64,000 bases of DNA from JACVRW01 sp036407035 (GTDB taxonomy: Bacteria > Actinomycetota > Thermoleophilia > Solirubrobacterales > Thermoleophilaceae). Each line of letters opens with the position of its first letter. The stretch's first letter is position 1. Below the pieces are notes generated by a model. That model was not told where the DNA came from and ran no database searches. It saw only the letters and a list, made by a program, of their open reading frames with translations. The stretch lies in the NCBI GenBank assembly GCA_036407035.1, contig DASXAA010000168.1, positions 28,634-92,633 of the forward strand, written 5' to 3'. Made by a program: the position numbers and the translations under genes. Of the stretch, positions 60,076 through 64,000 are shown piece after piece.

Positions 60076-62189
60076 CTCGCACCGCCGCTGAGAGACTCCA
60101 GGCGGTCGCCGTCCACCAGCAGCACCTCGACCCGGTTGCGCCCGCGGCGGAGGGCGCGCTCCGGGACCATCGCGGAGAACTGCTCGTCGTCGCTGCCCTC
60201 GAGCGTGAACGTCAGCCCCGTGGCCTCGATGCGGCCGTTCACGGCGATGGCCACCTGGCGCCCGCCGCCACGCGTGCCGCCCTTGATCGTCCCGAGCACG
60301 TGGGCGGGCATGAAGCCGGACGCGGGGTCGACGTCCGAGTAGCGGTCCGCGCCGATGAGCTCCGCCCGCTCGGCGGTCGAGCGGGACACCGGCAGGTCCG
60401 CCACCCGCTTGCCGACCAGGTCGGGCCGCGGGCCGAACCTGTACAGGCCGCGGCCGAACAGCCGCTCCTTGCGCTCGATCGCCGCGCGCTTGTCGCGCTC
60501 GTACGACGGCGTGTCCACCAGGTAGGTGTGGGCGAACTTCTTCGAGATGATCTTGCGCCGCCGCTGGGCGCTCGACGTCGGCGCCAGCGCCGAGCGGCCG
60601 TCCACGTGCCAAGGGATGCCGATGTTCAGCACGTCGGCGATCGTGGGCAGCACGTCGATCGTCTGCAGCGGCTTGTCCGAGATCCGCCCCCGCTTCTGGC
60701 CCGGCCGCTTGAGGAAGAACGGCACCGGCGCGATGTCCCGCACGTTGCCCGGCCGCACCAGCCGCCGGTCGTGCCCGACGCGGAAGCTCACGCCGTGGTC
60801 CGCAACCACCGCGATCACCGCGCGGTCGTAGATCCCCACCTCCTTCAGGCGGTCGAGCAGGTCCCCGAGCAGCGTGTCGGCGGCCTGCAGCTGGAGCAGG
60901 TGGCGCTGGTACGACTGCTCGACGAGGAACGGCACGCGGAACCCGGGCCGGTCGTTCAGCCCGGGGATCTCCTCGTTCGGCTGGATCCGGTACGCGCGTC
61001 CCGAGGGCAGGTACTGGAACGGCACGTGCGGCATCAGGATGTGGATCAGGTGGAGCCGCGGGCGCATGCCGCCCCTGATCTCGCTGACGAACTTCTCCCA
61101 GCGGCCCGGCCGCCCGCGGTTGAGGTTCGCGTGCAGGCGCCGGTAGCGATGCTCCTTCGACTCGCGGTGCGTGCGCTGGGTGACGGCCACCGCCTCGTTC
61201 GTGTCGGCGCCCTCGTTGAAGTCGCCCCAGGTCTGGGTCACCGACGGCAGGTCGCGCTCGAGGTCGTCGGGGAGCACGAGGTGCGCGTAGACGAGGCTGA
61301 GGTCGTCCCAGAGCGACTCCATCCGCTCGCCGAAGCTGCCGACGTCCTCGTCCTTGCAGAGGCTGTGCGGGCAGATCGCCGTGGCCTCCTCACGGACGTG
61401 CAGCTGATAGGTGCCGCCGAGCAGCGTGAAGATGTTCTGCGGGTGGTCGGCCGCGACCGGCAGGTGGTCCTTGCGCGGCGTGCGCCCGTCGAGGATCGCC
61501 GGGACGGCGTACGGCGTGTCCTGCTCGACGGACGCCGTGTTCCGGTACCAGGTGGAATGGCGGGCGAGGCGGGCGAAGTTGGGGTACAGCCTCGCGTCGA
61601 TATGCCCGCTCGAGTCCATCAGCGAGGTGACCGGGAACTCGTCGAAGATCGCCACGACCACCGGCAGGTGCGACGTGACCCCCGCGGCCTGCACGTCCAC
61701 ATCCCTCGGGAACACGAGCCGCGATACGTCGGACACGACCAGGAACAGCACGAGGAACACGAACGGCGCCGGGATCAGCACGCTGAGGAACGAGCGCACC
61801 GGGCGCACCCGCGCATACAGGGCCGCGGCGGCCACGCCCACGGCGACGGCGATCGCGAACGCCGGCACGGTCGCCGCCAGCTTGATCACCTGCAGGGCGA
61901 TCACCGCCACCAGCCCGGCCACGAACACCAGGTGCAGCACTCGCTGGGGCCGCGGGCCGGCGAGCCCGGCCAGCCATTCGAGCGCCACCAGGATCGCCGG
62001 CGGGACCAGCGTGACGGCGAGCGCGAACGCGACTATGTCGCCCCTCGACGACCCGCGCGTCGCGAAGAACTCGGGATTGCGCCCGAGCAGGTCGAACAGC
62101 GGCTGGGCGACCGCGAACGCCCACAGGACCAGGATGTGCGCGGCCCGCTCGAGGGACTGCCGGCGCCCGCTCTTCTCTTCGGCGGCCAC
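60072..62189 (-). CDS. Membrane sulfatase/alkaline-phosphatase-superfamily protein
   Basis: 705 residues. Five N-terminal membrane segments (about 14-165) are followed by an external sulfatase-type domain (about 175-560): VVAIFDEFPVTSL, a putative nucleophile region VEQDTPYAVPAI, and VADHGVSF near the metal site. The layout resembles LtaS-type or phosphoethanolamine transferases, which move phospho-groups to envelope polymers. The last 140 residues look like a beta domain. GTG 62189 lies six bases after TAACGT. Substrate unknown. Confidence 0.85.
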   Translation of the reverse strand: MAAEEKSGRRQSLERAAHILVLWAFAVAQPLFDLLGRNPEFFATRGSSRGDIVAFALAVTLVPPAILVALEWLAGLAGPRPQRVLHLVFVAGLVAVIALQVIKLAATVPAFAIAVAVGVAAAALYARVRPVRSFLSVLIPAPFVFLVLFLVVSDVSRLVFPRDVDVQAAGVTSHLPVVVAIFDEFPVTSLMDSSGHIDARLYPNFARLARHSTWYRNTASVEQDTPYAVPAILDGRTPRKDHLPVAADHPQNIFTLLGGTYQLHVREEATAICPHSLCKDEDVGSFGERMESLWDDLSLVYAHLVLPDDLERDLPSVTQTWGDFNEGADTNEAVAVTQRTHRESKEHRYRRLHANLNRGRPGRWEKFVSEIRGGMRPRLHLIHILMPHVPFQYLPSGRAYRIQPNEEIPGLNDRPGFRVPFLVEQSYQRHLLQLQAADTLLGDLLDRLKEVGIYDRAVIAVVADHGVSFRVGHDRRLVRPGNVRDIAPVPFFLKRPGQKRGRISDKPLQTIDVLPTIADVLNIGIPWHVDGRSALAPTSSAQRRRKIISKKFAHTYLVDTPSYERDKRAAIERKERLFGRGLYRFGPRPDLVGKRVADLPVSRSTAERAELIGADRYSDVDPASGFMPAHVLGTIKGGTRGGGRQVAIAVNGRIEATGLTFTLEGSDDEQFSAMVPERALRRGRNRVEVLLVDGDRLESLSGGAS

Positions 62190-62195
62190 GCTGGC

Positions 62196-62201
62196 ACGTT
62201 A
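62196..62201 (-). promoter_or_regulatory. Leaderless-type -10 for the sulfatase-like gene
   Basis: Minus strand TAACGT ends six bases before the GTG at 62189. Confidence 0.5.
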
Positions 62202-62224
62202 GTGGGCGGCGCCGGACGTTCGGC

Positions 62225-63391
62225 TCAGGTGCAACGCGGCCCGCAGTAGCCGAGCTGCCTCGGCGTGTGGCGGCCGTAGAGCCCGTGGCGCGTGCCGGGG
62301 GCCGGCCGCAGCCAGTCGGTGGCGTAGCGCGAGAACATCAGCGCGCGCCGCAACCACCACGCGCCGACGGGCAGCGGCCCGCCGTTGCAGGCGCCCGCGG
62401 AGTAGCCGGGCCTGCCGATCCACATGAACGCGTCGACGCCCGGATAGCCCGTGCTCGCGGTCGGCGGCGGGCCGAGCCCGCGCATGCGGGGGTTGCACCA
62501 CACGTTGAGCCTGCGGTGGCGGCCGCCGATCACGGCTTTCAGGTGCACCGGCCCGCGACCGTTGTAGGCCGTCGAGACGATGAACGGCTTGCCGCCGACC
62601 CGGCGCGACACCTCGTACCCGTACCGGATGTTGTTCACGGTCCAGTCGAAGTGCGTGACGTTGACCATGAACCCGCGCACCTTTCCGATGCCGATGCGCC
62701 GCAGCTTGCGTGCCGTGGCCCTGGCCGGCTCCCAGTCCGACGCGCCCGCCTCCAGGTAGACCGTCGCGTTCGGCAGCTGCGACAGCCGGTTGACGCCGTA
62801 CCTCAGCAGGCGCAGCCGGTCGTCGCGCCGGGACGGCACGAGGCACTCGAGCGTGCCGATCGAGTCGGGCTCGAAGGCGATCACCACCCGCCGCGAGCCG
62901 ACCGCCCTGGCGAAGCGCCGGTACCAGCGCCGCGTGCGCGCGTCCTCGCGCCGCCCGCCGCCCGTGTAGCCGTTGCCGCAGCGCTTGCCCTGATGGCGCA
63001 TGACGGTCATGAGCGGCACCGTGCCCGCGCAGCGGGCGCGGGCAATGTAGGTGCGGATCTTCTTCCTCATGTGCGGCCGGGTGAAGCGGCCGAACCACGC
63101 GAACTTCGGCTGGCCCGCGAGCCGCCACAGCACGTCGGCCGCCCGGCGCCGGCCCTTGCGGCGCAGGTGGCGCCAGGCCCGGTAAGCCTTGGCGTCGTGG
63201 TCCACGAAGAACCCCACGCCGGCGAGCGGGTTCGGCGCCGCCGGGTCGACGCCGCGCGGGTCGAGCGGCGGGAGCACGCGCGGCACGCAGGCGGAGGCCA
63301 CGGCGGGAACGGCGGAGGCCGACGAGGGCGCTGCGCAGAGCGCACCGGCGGCGAGACATAGAATCACGGCGAGGCGCAGGCGGCCGGGCAT
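62225..63391 (-). CDS. Second secreted GH6-like protein, catalytic aspartates replaced
   Basis: 388 residues, paralogue of the 57869-59173 protein but without the Pro-rich linker. Signal peptide about 1-28, GH6-like domain about 52-388. EPDS is kept (Asp176), while GKRC (Arg137) and YSAG (Ala332) replace the usual catalytic motifs, the same positions changed as in the first copy. The YCGPRCT end is shared. The ATG at 63391 overlaps the divergent ATG at 63390 by two bases (CATG). Confidence 0.85.
   Translation of the reverse strand: MPGRLRLAVILCLAAGALCAAPSSASAVPAVASACVPRVLPPLDPRGVDPAAPNPLAGVGFFVDHDAKAYRAWRHLRRKGRRRAADVLWRLAGQPKFAWFGRFTRPHMRKKIRTYIARARCAGTVPLMTVMRHQGKRCGNGYTGGGRREDARTRRWYRRFARAVGSRRVVIAFEPDSIGTLECLVPSRRDDRLRLLRYGVNRLSQLPNATVYLEAGASDWEPARATARKLRRIGIGKVRGFMVNVTHFDWTVNNIRYGYEVSRRVGGKPFIVSTAYNGRGPVHLKAVIGGRHRRLNVWCNPRMRGLGPPPTASTGYPGVDAFMWIGRPGYSAGACNGGPLPVGAWWLRRALMFSRYATDWLRPAPGTRHGLYGRHTPRQLGYCGPRCT
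63359..63364 (+). promoter_or_regulatory. Candidate -10 for the exported 158-residue protein
   Basis: TAGAAT, five of six matches to consensus, inside the divergent GH6-like gene, about 25 bases before the ATG at 63390. No strong -35 is seen. Confidence 0.4.
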
Positions 63392-63866
63392 GCTTCGCAA
63401 AGCTTTACTGATCGGTGGGTTGACCGCGCTGGTCGCGGTCGCGGCGGCGGTCGCCGGCGACCGCGCCGCGCCCCCGCCGAAACAGCGCGACGCCATCCTC
63501 TCGGTGATGTCGCGCGGCCGCGACGCCCTGCTCGCGGGCAAGGCCCGCAGGGCGTGCTCGCTGCTGACCCACCACGGACGCCTCCAGGCGCTCCGCTTCG
63601 GCGACGCCGATTTCGACGACCCGCCGCGCACCTGCCGCGGCGTGGTGCGCCGCGAGTGGGAGGAGGAGCACGGCCCGAACGGCGGCCTGACCTGGAGCGG
63701 CGACCTGCGCAACTCCCGCTTCCGCGTCGCGCGGGTGAAGGGCCGCAGGGCCACGGTGAAGCTGAAGGTGCTCGAGCCCTACGGCCCGACCGTCACGTTT
63801 CGCCTGCGCAAGACCGAGCACGGTTGGCGCATCCACGACTCGGACGCGGTGCCCTACGGGGACTGA
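63390..63866 (+). CDS. Small exported hypothetical protein
   Basis: 158 residues. Signal peptide about 1-23 (MLRKALLIGGLTALVAVAAA) is followed by a helical then beta-rich domain (VTFRLRKTEHGWRIHDSDAV near the end) like the NTF2-type lipoprotein-like domains of Actinobacteria; that match is tentative. It has no lipobox cysteine. ATG 63390 is supported by the signal peptide. Divergent from the second GH6-like gene. Confidence 0.75.
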   Translation: MLRKALLIGGLTALVAVAAAVAGDRAAPPPKQRDAILSVMSRGRDALLAGKARRACSLLTHHGRLQALRFGDADFDDPPRTCRGVVRREWEEEHGPNGGLTWSGDLRNSRFRVARVKGRRATVKLKVLEPYGPTVTFRLRKTEHGWRIHDSDAVPYGD

Positions 63867-63870
63867 CCCG

Positions 63871-64000
63871 CTAGGAGTGCAGCGGCTCCTTCATCGCCTC
63901 GGTCTCCGGGGCGTCCACGTAGGGCTGCTGCTCGTCCTGCTGCTCCTCCTCGTGGTACACCGACTCCGCGTTCACGGCCCAGATGTCGTGGTCGGCGCCG
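63871..64000 (-). CDS. C-terminal end of an unidentified gene
   Basis: The last 43 codons of a minus-strand gene whose start is beyond the window. The visible end reads ADHDIWAVNAESVYHEEE, then a Gln/Glu/Asp-rich stretch, and ends MKEPLHS. Third positions are GC-rich and the frame is open to the edge. Too little is present to name a family. Confidence 0.6.
   Translation of the reverse strand, partial: GADHDIWAVNAESVYHEEEQQDEQQPYVDAPETEAMKEPLHS

Overview
The window is a very GC-rich stretch (roughly 70% G+C by eye) of an actinobacterial chromosome. Gene order, frequent GTG/TTG starts, and the look of the sigma factor, the DprA N-terminus (CDRCLRR) and the GH6-like proteins suggest class Thermoleophilia (Solirubrobacterales or a relative). 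That placement is inference from family resemblance; no 16S gene is present. Almost every gene also shows long open frames on its other strand because of base composition. I kept only frames with recognisable protein character, correct neighbour junctions or a family match.

Layout. 1-5.6 kb (minus strand) is a regulatory operon: a Xer tyrosine recombinase, a FliA/WhiG-type sigma factor, an 801-residue GAF-PAS-PAS-phosphatase-HATPase fusion, a STAS antagonist and an EF-G-like GTPase cut by the left edge. 5.5-10.9 kb holds a small unknown gene, an L,D-transpeptidase, an acyltransferase/SDR pair like the mycobacterial Rv0502/Rv0501 pair, a 5-formyl-THF cyclo-ligase and a HAD nucleotidase. 10.9-13.9 kb (plus) carries an alpha/beta hydrolase and a YdbS/YdbT-type PH-domain membrane pair. 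13.9-20.5 kb (minus) carries ilvD with two unknown genes upstream, thiD, and a dprA/comM natural-transformation pair divergent from yraN.

21-54.7 kb is a nearly unidirectional minus-strand core: ribDE-ribBA-ribH, ltaE, rpmB, fakA-like, recG, rsmD, coaD, a SepIVA-like gene, ligA, ettA, glyoxalases, yceD, rpmF, plsX, acpP, rnc, smc, ftsY, SPFH/NfeD genes, ffh, rpsP, khpA, rimM, trmD, rplS, lepB, rnhB. It links ribosome biogenesis, protein targeting, lipid initiation and chromosome maintenance. Many junctions are 1- or 4-base stop/start overlaps (ATGA, GTGA, TGATG), implying translational coupling. Only a deazaflavin-type reductase and a GMC oxidoreductase interrupt it on the plus strand.

54.7-64 kb is a more accessory, envelope-facing region: a GT39-type membrane glycosyltransferase, a cupin, a MOSC protein, two GH6-like secreted proteins that lack the usual GH6 catalytic aspartates, an EamA transporter, a membrane sulfatase-family protein and a small exported protein.

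Many unlinked genes carry a TAnnnT hexamer 6-10 bases before the start codon and no ribosome-binding site, which points to widespread leaderless transcription. I used this to choose several starts. No tRNA, rRNA, CRISPR array, insertion sequence or prophage was seen. The points most worth checking are the partner-switching fusion operon, the GH6-like pair, RNase III missing two catalytic carboxylates, the long acidic tails on ribosomal proteins L19 and S16, and several long perfect or near-perfect dyads between genes.
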